Made by a program: the position numbers and the translations under genes
Origin: an uncultured Collinsella sp.
GTDB lineage: Bacteria > Actinomycetota > Coriobacteriia > Coriobacteriales > Coriobacteriaceae
Assembly (NCBI GenBank): GCA_958439425.1
Contig: CAUBVH010000015.1
Location: 1-54,386, forward strand
DNA: 54,386 nucleotides
Reading direction: 5' to 3'
Notes under the pieces: model-generated
What the model was told of the DNA's origin: nothing
The model's database searches: none
Seen by the model: only the letters and a program-made list of their open reading frames with translations
In this document: in pieces, positions 17,324-26,340 of the stretch
Layout of the letters: each line of letters starts with the position of its first letter
Position numbering within the stretch: the stretch's first letter is position 1

Positions 17324-18433
17324 CTAGTTAGTCTCATCCATACTCATACTTATAGTCCCTTTAATTAAGTTCACATACTGTTCGGCAATAGCATCCCAGC
17401 TAAAATCCGGCAAATATCTTGTGGCTATCTCGGTTAGTTTTTTCCGATCGACTCTGTCGTTAACGACATCGCTCATGCCCCTAATTAACGAGTCTTCATC
17501 CTTTAGATTGAAATACAATCCATAGTCTCTAGAGATCTCTCGGTTGGTCGGAATGTCGCTCAAGATAATGGGAAGCCCAACACTCATGCACTCGATCTGG
17601 GCAAATCCAAATCCCTCATAGACAGTCGGGAACACAAAAGCCGAAGCTTCGTTGTAAAGCCTATTCAAATCTGAATCACTTACGTATCCGGTGAAGAGGA
17701 TATCGTTGCCATATTTTGACTCACGCGCCTTGGCGACGAATTCTTCACCGCCGTAACCGAGACGTCCAGCAAAAACCATTTTGTAGTCTTTCGCAACCTC
17801 ATGTTCTTTGAGCTTAAGGAACGCATCGAGAACAAGCCCGACGTTTTTCCGCTTTTCAATCGTACTTACGAACAGAAAGAACTTCTGAGGTGTAAGCAAA
17901 GATAGAGTTGCATTTTCATAGGGGTCAGGACAAAAATCTTTATGGATGCCTTCATAGAGACCAAGCCAAGTGTAGGCAATCTTTGATGAGTAGCCCGGAA
18001 AGAAATCAGCTATCTCCTTCTTTACCGATTCGGAAATCGTAAGAACAAGATCGGATTTCTTCACGCTATTGCGTATCATCGCTCGATTGTAATAACGATA
18101 CGCCGTGGGAAGAGTATCGGGATGAAGGAACGAGACCATATCTGGAATGCAGCAAACGACCTTGCAGGGAAGCCTTCTATACGGTATGGCATAATTTGTA
18201 AATAGGACGGCATCATACTTTCCGGCAAGCCGATAAAACTCGCCGGAATTAACGTATTTAAGGTAGTCAAATCTATTTGACTTGCGACTGGAACTCGCAG
18301 GCTTCCACGAGATTAGATCGACGTCGATATCATCACGCCTCGAAAACGCCTCATAGAGATACTGGCTGTATTTCCCGATTCCAGTCCCAAGGGAAATCTG
18401 CATCCCATCATCAATCAATAGCTTAAGCGACAT
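17324..18433 (-). CDS. Family 4 glycosyltransferase
   Basis: A 369-residue GT4 enzyme. The start MSLKLLIDDGMQISLGTGIG at 18433 overlaps the stop of the preceding glycosyltransferase by 11 bases; a longer frame reaching 18661 lies over that gene and is rejected. The C-terminal half has FLFVSTIEKRKNVGLVLDAF, then VFPTVYEGFGFAQIECMSVG, the nucleotide-sugar binding E-x7-E pattern of mannosyl- and rhamnosyltransferase-like enzymes. Given the GDP-rhamnose genes next door, a GDP-sugar donor is plausible but not shown. Confidence 0.9.
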   Translation of the reverse strand: MSLKLLIDDGMQISLGTGIGKYSQYLYEAFSRRDDIDVDLISWKPASSSRKSNRFDYLKYVNSGEFYRLAGKYDAVLFTNYAIPYRRLPCKVVCCIPDMVSFLHPDTLPTAYRYYNRAMIRNSVKKSDLVLTISESVKKEIADFFPGYSSKIAYTWLGLYEGIHKDFCPDPYENATLSLLTPQKFFLFVSTIEKRKNVGLVLDAFLKLKEHEVAKDYKMVFAGRLGYGGEEFVAKARESKYGNDILFTGYVSDSDLNRLYNEASAFVFPTVYEGFGFAQIECMSVGLPIILSDIPTNREISRDYGLYFNLKDEDSLIRGMSDVVNDRVDRKKLTEIATRYLPDFSWDAIAEQYVNLIKGTISMSMDETN

Positions 18434-19742
18434 TTGCATCTCCCTTCGCATCTTCAGAACTCTCAAACCCCAAGTAGCTGAAGTTTGCAAGAGACTTTTG
18501 CCAGTCGAATATTTCAATCGCCTTCCGACGAGCAGATGAGGCCAAACGTATAGCAAGGTCCTTATCATCAAGAAGCCTTCGTACCGCAGCGGCTTGTCCC
18601 GTAGCGCCATCGGCAACAAATGCATCAACGCAATCAATAAGGCCAATACCTTCATTACCAATCGCGTTCGTTACTATGGGCACGCCAATTGCCATTGCTT
18701 CAAGAATCTTTGTCTTGATTCCGGTTCCGTACGTAATGGGTGCCAAGAAGACACTTGTAGATCGAAGGGCAGCACGAGTATCTTCAACCCTACCTAAAAA
18801 CTTGATCTGATTGTTACTCTTAAACTCGTCAATAAGGTCTTCGCTGGCAGTTCCGACAACCTCAAGCATCACATCAGGCCCTATAAGCGGAAGCACCTCA
18901 TCTGCGATATAACGAAGGGAATCCGCATTCGCAGCCGCGCGCATATCACCAAGGAACGAAACAACACCAGGTCGGGGAGAAGGCTCTGGGCCGGACGTAT
19001 AGAACGGGCAATCTACGCCCAAAGGAACTGCAATGATATTGCTATTACCTGTTTCAGCAGTCAGTCGCTCCGCCTCAACTGGAGAGACGAGAACAACGTA
19101 ATCAAATTGTTTGGGAGCATCATGTTCCAACCTGCGCATGCGAGCAGATTCAGTTCCAAGAACAAACTTCTGAAGCGTGGAATTAGACGCAAGTTTCGCC
19201 ACCCCGCCCTTAAAGTTGGCAGTGTACTTGCCAGCAACACCACCAGTTTTATTAAGTGTATTCAGACTATTAAGTTGCCGTTGGTAACGTACGGAAAACG
19301 AATCCTCCATGTACAGCACTTTTTTACAAGGTAGATCCGAAATGGCATCAATATATGGAGAAAGTCGAGGTAAATCAATAAAAACGTGAGAGGGCTTCAG
19401 CTTAACCGTAAGGTCCCTAAGTTGTTTAGCTACTGCTTTGGACTTGAATAGGGCACACTGAATAGGCCCCCCGCAAACACCCTTTGCAAGAGCCGTTGTA
19501 AGATTTTTCACGATCGTTTTCTTGTCAGGTTTATTGGCAAGCGCAACGCTTGAAATAAAATCGGGGCGCGACAAAACCGACTGCTCGTCTTGGCCTGCTT
19601 CCAAGAATGAGAGGACATGGACATCGCAATCGTACTCTGAAACGAGCCCCTTACAATAATTTGTCAAAACAACCTTATGCCCATCGTTGGCAGGCCAAAA
19701 AATACGATCCGTAAAGAAAAGGACTTTTTTCCTTTTTGTCAT
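18423..19742 (-). CDS. Glycosyltransferase (GT-B fold, family 4/1-like)
   Basis: The 439-residue protein starts MTKRKKVLFFTDRIFWPAND at 19742 with GGAAATAGGAAG just upstream; a frame extended to 20015 runs into the preceding rmd gene and is rejected. The C-terminal domain has RPGVVSFLGDMRAAANADSL and FLAPITYGTGIKTKILEAMA, then GVPIVTNAIGNEGI, as in GT4 enzymes with an ILEAMA motif. It follows the GDP-6-deoxymannose reductase by 22 bases, so the first use of GDP-rhamnose may be by this enzyme; that is an inference from order. Confidence 0.88.
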   Translation of the reverse strand: MTKRKKVLFFTDRIFWPANDGHKVVLTNYCKGLVSEYDCDVHVLSFLEAGQDEQSVLSRPDFISSVALANKPDKKTIVKNLTTALAKGVCGGPIQCALFKSKAVAKQLRDLTVKLKPSHVFIDLPRLSPYIDAISDLPCKKVLYMEDSFSVRYQRQLNSLNTLNKTGGVAGKYTANFKGGVAKLASNSTLQKFVLGTESARMRRLEHDAPKQFDYVVLVSPVEAERLTAETGNSNIIAVPLGVDCPFYTSGPEPSPRPGVVSFLGDMRAAANADSLRYIADEVLPLIGPDVMLEVVGTASEDLIDEFKSNNQIKFLGRVEDTRAALRSTSVFLAPITYGTGIKTKILEAMAIGVPIVTNAIGNEGIGLIDCVDAFVADGATGQAAAVRRLLDDKDLAIRLASSARRKAIEIFDWQKSLANFSYLGFESSEDAKGDANVA

Positions 19743-19764
19743 CTTCCTATTTCCAATTATCTCA

Positions 19765-20694
19765 TTAGGCAACAACGAAACCGTCGTACATTTCTCGCAG
19801 CGTATCCTCGATCTTCCTTTTTGGTTTCCAGCCCAACTCCTCATTGATTTTTGAATAATCACAGCAAATACTCGCTGTGTCATTCGGCCGAATAAGAGCG
19901 GAATCGATTTCAACCTCAATAGGTTGAGGACAAAAGCTTTTGATGGTTTCCAACAAGTCGCACAGAGGTAGCGCACGCCCACTTCCGACGTTATATACCT
20001 CACCAGCACGTCCACTTTCCATAATCAGACGATATGCGCGCACAACATCACGGACATCACTAAAATCTCGCGACACGCTAATATTTCCCACAGTCACCCT
20101 GCCGGGTTTAGCTGATTTCTCGATTTCGGCAGCCTGTCTACACCAGCTTGGGAGAACAAACGCCGGGTTTTGCCCAGGGCCAGTATGGTTAAATGAACGC
20201 GTGAGACAAACACCGAGACCAAATTCTTTTGCATAGAGTGCAGCAAAACATTCCTGGGTAGCTTTGGATATTCCGTAAGGATTATTGGCAATCGTAGGAT
20301 CGCTCTCACAAAGTGGTCCGTCTTTGGGCGCGTACTCCTCCGATGATCCGACAAGCAGCACACGCACACAAGTTTCCTGAGCGCGCGCCGCCTCCATGAT
20401 ATTCAGAGCACCTTCAACGTTTATACGCATTGTAAGCGCAGGGGCTCTCCAGCTCTGCCCCACAGAACTTATAGCAGCGAGGTTTACGATGAAGTCGGCG
20501 TTAGACTCGGATACGAGGGACAAAACGCCTCTCGCATCCGAAAGGTCACAGGGATAATATGCAGAAACATCCGAAATTATACATTTTTCATGCAAATCAG
20601 AGCCTATGACCTTATAGCCCGCAGAAACAAGTTCGTGCACAAGAAAAGTGCCCACAAACCCGTTAACGCCGAAGATGAGAACGCGCTTCCCCAT
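19765..20694 (-). CDS. rmd: GDP-6-deoxy-D-mannose reductase (GDP-D-rhamnose synthesis)
   Basis: A 309-residue extended SDR enzyme: NAD(P)-binding GVNGFVG near residue 9, SSEEYAPKDGPL, the catalytic YxxxK in NPYGISKATQE, then RSFNHTGPGQNPAFVLPSW and SRDFSDVRDVVRAYRLIM. These match Rmd enzymes, which reduce the Gmd product GDP-4-dehydro-6-deoxy-D-mannose to GDP-D-rhamnose. A GDP-6-deoxytalose or GDP-fucose-type outcome is less likely because GDP-fucose synthases carry a different sequence around the epimerase histidine. Its ATG touches the gmd stop (one-base overlap). Confidence 0.85.
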   Translation of the reverse strand: MGKRVLIFGVNGFVGTFLVHELVSAGYKVIGSDLHEKCIISDVSAYYPCDLSDARGVLSLVSESNADFIVNLAAISSVGQSWRAPALTMRINVEGALNIMEAARAQETCVRVLLVGSSEEYAPKDGPLCESDPTIANNPYGISKATQECFAALYAKEFGLGVCLTRSFNHTGPGQNPAFVLPSWCRQAAEIEKSAKPGRVTVGNISVSRDFSDVRDVVRAYRLIMESGRAGEVYNVGSGRALPLCDLLETIKSFCPQPIEVEIDSALIRPNDTASICCDYSKINEELGWKPKRKIEDTLREMYDGFVVA

Positions 20695-21734
20695 TAGGCC
20701 AGCTTCGCTTCTCGCTCAGCGATCTCAAGATCGTGCTCTACCATGATGCGACAAAGCTCCTCACAGCTGGTCTTTTGAGGGTCCCAACCAAGTGCCGTCT
20801 TAGCCTTAGTCGGGTCACCCCACAGATTGACGACATCGGTCGGGCGATAGAAGTCGGGGTTGACGCAGACAAGCATCTTGCCGCTCGCCTTGTCATAGCC
20901 CTTCTCCTCCAAGCCCTCGCCCTCCCAGCGGAGGTCGATGCCGGCGTGCTTAAAGGACCACTCCGTGAACTCGCGCACGGAATGCTGCACACCCGTGGCA
21001 ATAACGTAGTCATCGGGCTCATCCTGCTGCATGATGAGCCACATGCACTCCACGTAGTCCTTCGCATATCCCCAATCGCGGAGGGAGTCGAGGTTGCCGA
21101 GCTCAAGATGGTCCTGGAGTCCCTTGGCGATACGGGCGGCCGCAAGAGTAATTTTGCGCGTTACGAAGTTCTCGCCACGGCGCTCGGACTCGTGATTGAA
21201 GAGGATTCCGTTGACCGCAAACATGCCGTAGGCCTCGCGGTACTCCTTCATCATCCAAAAGCCGTACTGTTTGGCGACCGCATACGGGCTGTACGGATGA
21301 AACGGGGTGTTCTCATTCTGGGGAACCTCTTCAACCTTGCCATACAGCTCGCTTGTCGAAGCTTGGTAAATCCTGCAGGACTGATCCATGCCCAGCATAT
21401 GAACAGCTTCGAGGATGCGCAAGACGCCCAATGCGTCGCAGTCACCGGTATACTCTGCCGCGTCAAATGAAACACCAACATGGGACTGGGCGGCGAGGTT
21501 ATAAATCTCGTCAGGACGAACTTCGCCCACAATTCGAATAATAGAGCTAGAGTCCGTTAAGTCACCATCATGAAGGATGATGGAGCCTTCTGATAGCAGA
21601 TGATCAATCCTGTTCGTGGTGTGAACCGAGGAGCGACGGACAATTCCGTGCACCTCATAGCCCTTGTCCAAAAGCAACTCGGCAAGATAGCTGCCATCTT
21701 GACCAGTAATGCCAGTGATAAGTGCCTTCTTCAT
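20694..21734 (-). CDS. gmd: GDP-mannose 4,6-dehydratase
   Basis: The 346-residue product is a clear Gmd: ALITGITGQDGSYLAELLLD at the start, VRRSSVHTTNRIDHL, NLAAQSHVGVSFDAAEYT, the catalytic Y-x3-K in HPYSPYAVAKQYGFW, and FNHESERRGENFVTRKIT. It converts GDP-mannose to GDP-4-dehydro-6-deoxy-D-mannose. Upstream manC supplies the substrate and downstream rmd uses the product. GC content rises sharply from here toward manC and manB, so the sugar-nucleotide module has a different base composition from the glycosyltransferase module. Confidence 0.97.
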   Translation of the reverse strand: MKKALITGITGQDGSYLAELLLDKGYEVHGIVRRSSVHTTNRIDHLLSEGSIILHDGDLTDSSSIIRIVGEVRPDEIYNLAAQSHVGVSFDAAEYTGDCDALGVLRILEAVHMLGMDQSCRIYQASTSELYGKVEEVPQNENTPFHPYSPYAVAKQYGFWMMKEYREAYGMFAVNGILFNHESERRGENFVTRKITLAAARIAKGLQDHLELGNLDSLRDWGYAKDYVECMWLIMQQDEPDDYVIATGVQHSVREFTEWSFKHAGIDLRWEGEGLEEKGYDKASGKMLVCVNPDFYRPTDVVNLWGDPTKAKTALGWDPQKTSCEELCRIMVEHDLEIAEREAKLA

Positions 21735-21758
21735 CTCAAAATCCCTTTCAACTGTGAA

Positions 21759-23108
21759 CTAATTCCAAAAAGCGCCTAAACGCTCAATGTCCTCTTTAAC
21801 AAGCGTTTCGCCGTGCTGGACCTCGATTACATGCAGGTCCCCGCAAAGTGCCCGCGCAGAATGCGGCGTAGTCGCGGGAATCTGAACGACGGAGCCCGCG
21901 CGCACCTGCTGCACCAGGCCGTCCAACACAACCTCGCCGGTGCCGGAGATGACTGTCCAGACCTCTCCGCGGTTCATATGGCGCTGGTAGTCGAGCTGGC
22001 CACCCTCACGAATGATCAGCTCCTTGGTCAGCGCCTTGGCCCCATCAGGGAAGACGCTGCTGTCAATGACGCGGTACTCGCCCCAGGAGCGCTGCTCGTA
22101 CATGGGGCGGCTCTCCGCGACGGCGTTGACCTCAGACTTGATGTTGGCCGACGCCTCCTTGCCGGAGACGAGGATGCCGTCAGGCGTCGCTACGACAACC
22201 GAATCGGAGATGCCCGCGACGACCATCGGAAAACCGGTCTCATTGATAACGTGGACGTTCTCGCAAGTCTTAGAATCGACCACGACGCGGCCGGAGGTGT
22301 ACTCCGTCATCTCGTCGGTCAGCGTGTTCCAGGTGCCCAGGTCCTTCCACTCGCCCGCGTAGGAGACCGCGCCGATGGACGACGCCCTCTCCACGACCTC
22401 GTAGTCGAAGGAGTTCTTAGGTAGCTCGGCGTAGCGTGAGCGGAACTCCTCGAAGGTCCCGCACTCAAGATACTTGGCAGTGAGGCCGGTGAGCCAGCCG
22501 AGCCTGAACGCGAACACGCCGCAGTTCCAGAGGGCGCCCTGGGAGATCAGCTCACGGGCGGTCTGTTCGTCGGGTTTCTCCGTGAAGCGCTCGACGCGGC
22601 GGGGCCAGCCATCCCCCGCCGCGGGCACGATGTAGCCGTACTTGCCGCTGGGGTAGGTGGGCTCCACGCCCATGAGGACGAGCTCGGCGAAATCCGACTG
22701 GACGGCGTCGTCGAGCTTCACGACGCTGTCGTAGTAGGCCTGGTCGGCATAGCTGTCGATGGGCATGACGATGACGGTGTCCCCCTCGCCGGCGCCCTGC
22801 TCGAGCGCGAGGTTGGCGCACGCGAGCATGATGGCCGGGGCGGTGTCGCGGCGCTCGGGCTCGAGCACCAGCGCGTAGCCGCCCTCAACCTGCCGGCGGA
22901 TGGACTCCTCCTGGCTGGCGCAGGTGGCGATGGTGATATCGACATCCGCGTCGACGGAACCTATCTGTCCGAAGACGCGCTGGACCATGGAGACGTGGTT
23001 GCCGTCCGCATCGCGCAGGACCTTGAGGAACTGCTTGGAGCGGGTGCTGTTGGAGAGCGGCCACAGGCGCGTGCCCGAGCCGCCGGAGAGCAGGACGAGG
23101 TGGGTCAT
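21759..23108 (-). CDS. manC: Mannose-1-phosphate guanylyltransferase with C-terminal cupin domain
   Basis: The 449-residue protein begins with the nucleotidyltransferase signature LLSGGSGTRLWPLSN and has FTEKPDEQTA and NSFDYEVVERAS in the first 340 residues. A type II phosphomannose isomerase-like cupin domain follows (YQRHMNRGEVWTVISGTGEV, HSARALCGDLHVIEVQHG). It makes GDP-mannose from mannose-1-phosphate and may also interconvert fructose-6- and mannose-6-phosphate. The start ATG overlaps the manB stop by one base (TAATG). Confidence 0.95.
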   Translation of the reverse strand: MTHLVLLSGGSGTRLWPLSNSTRSKQFLKVLRDADGNHVSMVQRVFGQIGSVDADVDITIATCASQEESIRRQVEGGYALVLEPERRDTAPAIMLACANLALEQGAGEGDTVIVMPIDSYADQAYYDSVVKLDDAVQSDFAELVLMGVEPTYPSGKYGYIVPAAGDGWPRRVERFTEKPDEQTARELISQGALWNCGVFAFRLGWLTGLTAKYLECGTFEEFRSRYAELPKNSFDYEVVERASSIGAVSYAGEWKDLGTWNTLTDEMTEYTSGRVVVDSKTCENVHVINETGFPMVVAGISDSVVVATPDGILVSGKEASANIKSEVNAVAESRPMYEQRSWGEYRVIDSSVFPDGAKALTKELIIREGGQLDYQRHMNRGEVWTVISGTGEVVLDGLVQQVRAGSVVQIPATTPHSARALCGDLHVIEVQHGETLVKEDIERLGAFWN

Positions 23109-24817
23109 TATCGGGTTCCTCCCAAGATTGACTTGGCGTCCGCGACCAGCGCGGCGAGTTTGGTCTCGGACTCGGAGTGGTCAGCGCCCTTAGCGAACAC
23201 GTAGGCCTTCGCCTTGGGCTCGGTGCCGCTGGGCCGGAACAGGACGCGCGAGCCGTCGGCGAGCCTGAACTCGAGGACGTCCGCCTCGGGAAGGCGCTGG
23301 GGCTCATCGGACGGGTTGATGACGGGCATCGGCGCGCCCTTGGCGTAGTCGATGCGCTCCGCGACGGCGGTGCCGCCGATCTGCTCTGGAGCGTTATCTC
23401 GGAGGCCGGACATCATCGCGGACATGTCGGACGCCCCCTCGGGGCCCTCGTATGCCTGGCCGAGTAGCGCGCTAGACCAATAGCCGTATTCCTTGTAGAG
23501 GCGCTCCATGGCCTCGTAGAGGTCCATCCCCCTCTTTTTCCAATGTGCAGCGAGCTCGCAGATGAGCATGGAGGCGACCACAGCGTCCTTATCGCGCACG
23601 GAGGTGCCCGCGAGGTAACCGTAGGACTCCTCGAAGCCCATGAGGAAATCGCCCTCGCGCCCCTCGGACTCCAGCACGCCGACCTGCTCGCCGATGAACT
23701 TGAAGCCGGTGAGCGTGCGGCGCAGCTCGAGGCCGCGGGCGCGGGCGACGTCGTCTGCCATGGGCGCAGAGACGATAGTGGTGCAGGCGACCTCGCGGCC
23801 CATGTCCGCATCGGACCCGTCCGCCTTGGAGGCGAGGAAGTCGAGCAGGAGCAAGCCCACCTCGTTGCCGGTGAGCAGCCTGTATTCCCCGGCATGCGGA
23901 ATGGCGATGCCGACGCGGTCGGTATCCGGGTCGGTCGCCAGGAGCAGGTCGGGCTTCACCCTGTCGCAGTACTCGAGCCCGAGTTTCAGCGCCTCGCGCA
24001 CCTCGGGGTTGGGATACGGGCAGGTCGGGAAGTCGCCGTCGTGCACGCACTGCTCTTCGACGGTCACGACATCGGCCACGCCGATCCCCTCGAGCACTCG
24101 GGACACGCACTCCAGGCCCACACCGTGGAGCGGGGTGTAGACGATGCGGAGCGCCGAGCAGTCCTCGCCCGTGGAAACCTCGAGCGTCTCCTCTATGTAA
24201 CGGTCAAGAACTCTCTCGGGAACCCACTGCACCAGCCCCTCATCCAGGGCTCTATCGAACGCCATCGCTTTTACGCCATCGAAGCAGTCGACGGGGTCGA
24301 TGGCCGCCTGGATGGCCTCCGCCGCCTCGACGGTAATCTGGCAGCCGTCGGCGCCATAGACTTTGTATCCGTTGTATTCGGCGGGGTTGTGCGATGCGGT
24401 GATGTTGACGCCGGCCGAGCAATTCAACTCGCGGACGGCGAAACTCAATGCGGGCGTGGGCTCGACGCGCTCGAACAGATAGGATTTGATGCCGTTGCCC
24501 GCGAGCACCTCAGCGACAAGTCGCGCGAACTCCTCAGACCCATGACGCGTATCGCGGCAAAGTGCGACAGTCGGGTTCTCAAAGGCGCTATTCAGGTAAT
24601 CCGCCAGACCTTGCGTGGCCTTACCGACGGTATAGATATTAAGCCGGTTGGGACCGAGTCCGAGCTTGCCGCGTAGGCCGCCGGTGCCGAAAGACAACTC
24701 GCGAAAGAAAGCGTCCTCTACCTGATCTTCTTCAAGCATCATAAGCTTGGTTTGTTCTACGTCGTTGCAACACGCAAGCCATGTTTCATAGCAATTCGTT
24801 ATTTCAACGTTATTCAA
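23108..24817 (-). CDS. manB: Phosphoglucomutase/phosphomannomutase
   Basis: A 569-residue alpha-D-phosphohexomutase: ELSFGTGGLRGKLGLG near residue 40, the phosphoserine loop NITASHNPAEYNGYKVYG near residue 140, the metal-binding DPDTDRVGIAI near residue 300, and a C-terminal phosphate-binding region DGSRVLFRPSGTEPKAKAY. Long mutases of this type accept glucose or mannose phosphates; beside manC the mannose role is the natural reading. The start is a TTG at 24817, accepted because the N-terminal helix preceding FGTGGLRG is conserved in length. Confidence 0.9.
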   Translation of the reverse strand: MNNVEITNCYETWLACCNDVEQTKLMMLEEDQVEDAFFRELSFGTGGLRGKLGLGPNRLNIYTVGKATQGLADYLNSAFENPTVALCRDTRHGSEEFARLVAEVLAGNGIKSYLFERVEPTPALSFAVRELNCSAGVNITASHNPAEYNGYKVYGADGCQITVEAAEAIQAAIDPVDCFDGVKAMAFDRALDEGLVQWVPERVLDRYIEETLEVSTGEDCSALRIVYTPLHGVGLECVSRVLEGIGVADVVTVEEQCVHDGDFPTCPYPNPEVREALKLGLEYCDRVKPDLLLATDPDTDRVGIAIPHAGEYRLLTGNEVGLLLLDFLASKADGSDADMGREVACTTIVSAPMADDVARARGLELRRTLTGFKFIGEQVGVLESEGREGDFLMGFEESYGYLAGTSVRDKDAVVASMLICELAAHWKKRGMDLYEAMERLYKEYGYWSSALLGQAYEGPEGASDMSAMMSGLRDNAPEQIGGTAVAERIDYAKGAPMPVINPSDEPQRLPEADVLEFRLADGSRVLFRPSGTEPKAKAYVFAKGADHSESETKLAALVADAKSILGGTR

Positions 24818-24822
24818 CGCAA

Positions 24823-25467
24823 TTACCTACCCGTTCGTTTTTTGCCGAACATGGCACCAAAGGTGCCGGTAAAGCACTTCAGGTCCATGCGGAAGCAGCG
24901 ATTCCGTACGTAGTGGAGCTCGATTTTCTGGCGCAGGCCGCTCTCGAAGGTCGCGGCGTTGCGGTCGGTGGCCTGCCACAGGCCCGTGATGCCCGGGGCG
25001 ACGCTCAGCAGCTCCTCCTTCTCCTCGTCGGTGAAGTGCTGATCGAGCTCGTCGCGCGTGATGGGGCGCGGGCCGATCACGGACAGGTCACCCTTGAGCA
25101 CGTTGAGGAACTGCGGCACCTCGTCGATGGAGCACTTACGGATGAACCGGCCGACCTTGGTGATGCGCGGGTCGTCGTCGACCTTGCGCTCGACCTCCCA
25201 CTGGTGGAGTTGCTCGGGGCTCAGGTACTTGTGCACGTCGTTGGCATCGGCGACCATGCTGCGAAGCTTATGCACGCGAATCACCCGGCCTCCCCTGCCC
25301 ACGCGCTCCTGCGTGTAGACCGGGCAGCCCGGAGACTCCGCGCAAATCGCGGCACAGACACCGGCCATGGGAATCGCCAGCACCGCGGTGCATCCGGCGC
25401 TGAATGCTATATCGAACGTTCTCTTGCATATGCGGTAGAAGAGGGTCCCCGTCGGTTTCCTAGGCAT
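24823..25467 (-). CDS. Bacterial sugar transferase (phosphoglycosyl transferase)
   Basis: A 214-residue monotopic phosphoglycosyl transferase: FYRICKRTFDIAFSAG and a re-entrant hydrophobic helix, then RVHKLRSMVADANDVHKYL, the catalytic Asp-Glu pair in KCSIDEVPQFLNVLKGDLSV, and GPRPITRDEL. It moves a sugar-1-phosphate from a nucleotide sugar to undecaprenyl phosphate, starting repeat-unit synthesis. Its start overlaps the 3' end of a second enzyme of the same family by eight bases. Confidence 0.92.
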   Translation of the reverse strand: MPRKPTGTLFYRICKRTFDIAFSAGCTAVLAIPMAGVCAAICAESPGCPVYTQERVGRGGRVIRVHKLRSMVADANDVHKYLSPEQLHQWEVERKVDDDPRITKVGRFIRKCSIDEVPQFLNVLKGDLSVIGPRPITRDELDQHFTDEEKEELLSVAPGITGLWQATDRNAATFESGLRQKIELHYVRNRCFRMDLKCFTGTFGAMFGKKRTGR

Positions 25468-26272
25468 GGGCTAGCACCCCGCCAACGGAAAAGTCTCGGG
25501 AGATGCCTCTAGCAGGCACCCCCCCCCCCGTAATCATTTCGACGACCGTGAGAGCCACGATCTTCAGGTCAATGGCCACACCGCGCTTGGCGATGTACTC
25601 AAGGTCGCGGCGGACCATGCCGTCAAAGTCGGTATCGTTGCGCTCCGTCACCTGCCACCAGCCGGTTATCCCGGGCTTGACGGCCAGGCGCTGCAGGTCG
25701 TACTCGGTGTACTCCGCCACCTCGTTCGGCAGAGGCGGGCGCGGGCCCACGACGGACATCTGGCCCAGGAACACGTTGAGGAACTGCGGGAACTCGTCGA
25801 TGGAGTGCTTGCGGATGAACCTGCCGATCTTGGTGACGCGGGGGTCGTCCCTCATCTTGAACATGGCGCCGGCAATCTCGTTCTGCTCCTTGAGCTCAGC
25901 GAGGCGCTCGTCGGCGTCTTTGTACATGCTGCGGAACTTCCACATGCGGAAGGTGGACAGGCTGCCGTCGCGGTGGGTCTGCCCCACGCGGATCTGGCTA
26001 TAGAACGGGTTGCCCTCGCTCTCCAGGCGGATGGCCGCGGCGAGCACCAGGCTCGGCAGGGCGATGACGGCCAGCACGCAGCCGCTGAACACGATGTCGA
26101 AGACGCGCTTTACGGCCCTGTAGCCCAGGCGCGTGCGGTCCCAGTCCTTCACAGCCTGCATGGCCTTGTAGCGCATGCTCGCGTCACCGCCGCTCATGGC
26201 CTGGGCAACAAGCGCGGCCCCCACCGGCGCGTTCTGCTCTATCACTTCTTTACCAGTCAAGTTCAAATCCAC
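25460..26272 (-). CDS. Second bacterial sugar transferase (phosphoglycosyl transferase)
   Basis: A 270-residue enzyme of the same family as its downstream neighbour: RVFDIVFSGCVLAVIALPSL, WKFRSMYKDADERLAELK, the catalytic pair in KHSIDEFPQFLNVFLGQMSV, GPRPPLPNEV and KPGITGWWQV. Close to its C-terminus the coding strand carries eleven consecutive G (25519-25529), where these proteins normally end. A length change there would alter only the last 20 residues and the coupling with the next gene. Two such enzymes in one operon may act on different sugars or one may be a duplicate. Confidence 0.92.
   Translation of the reverse strand: MDLNLTGKEVIEQNAPVGAALVAQAMSGGDASMRYKAMQAVKDWDRTRLGYRAVKRVFDIVFSGCVLAVIALPSLVLAAAIRLESEGNPFYSQIRVGQTHRDGSLSTFRMWKFRSMYKDADERLAELKEQNEIAGAMFKMRDDPRVTKIGRFIRKHSIDEFPQFLNVFLGQMSVVGPRPPLPNEVAEYTEYDLQRLAVKPGITGWWQVTERNDTDFDGMVRRDLEYIAKRGVAIDLKIVALTVVEMITGGGVPARGISRDFSVGGVLAHA
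25519..25529 (-). repeat. Poly-G tract (11) in a sugar transferase gene
   Basis: Eleven C on the plus strand lie about 60 bases from the end of the sugar transferase gene. In the given length the frame ends in VGGVLAHA and overlaps the next start. One base fewer gives a similar-length tail ending just before the next gene; one base more gives an early stop (GGGGAC then TAG). Confidence 0.95.
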
Positions 26273-26340
26273 GTCCCTGTCCTCAGGAATCCCCCTTCGA
26301 TGAATTCAAAATGCGAATGAAATGCCAGTGCGACGTCCCC

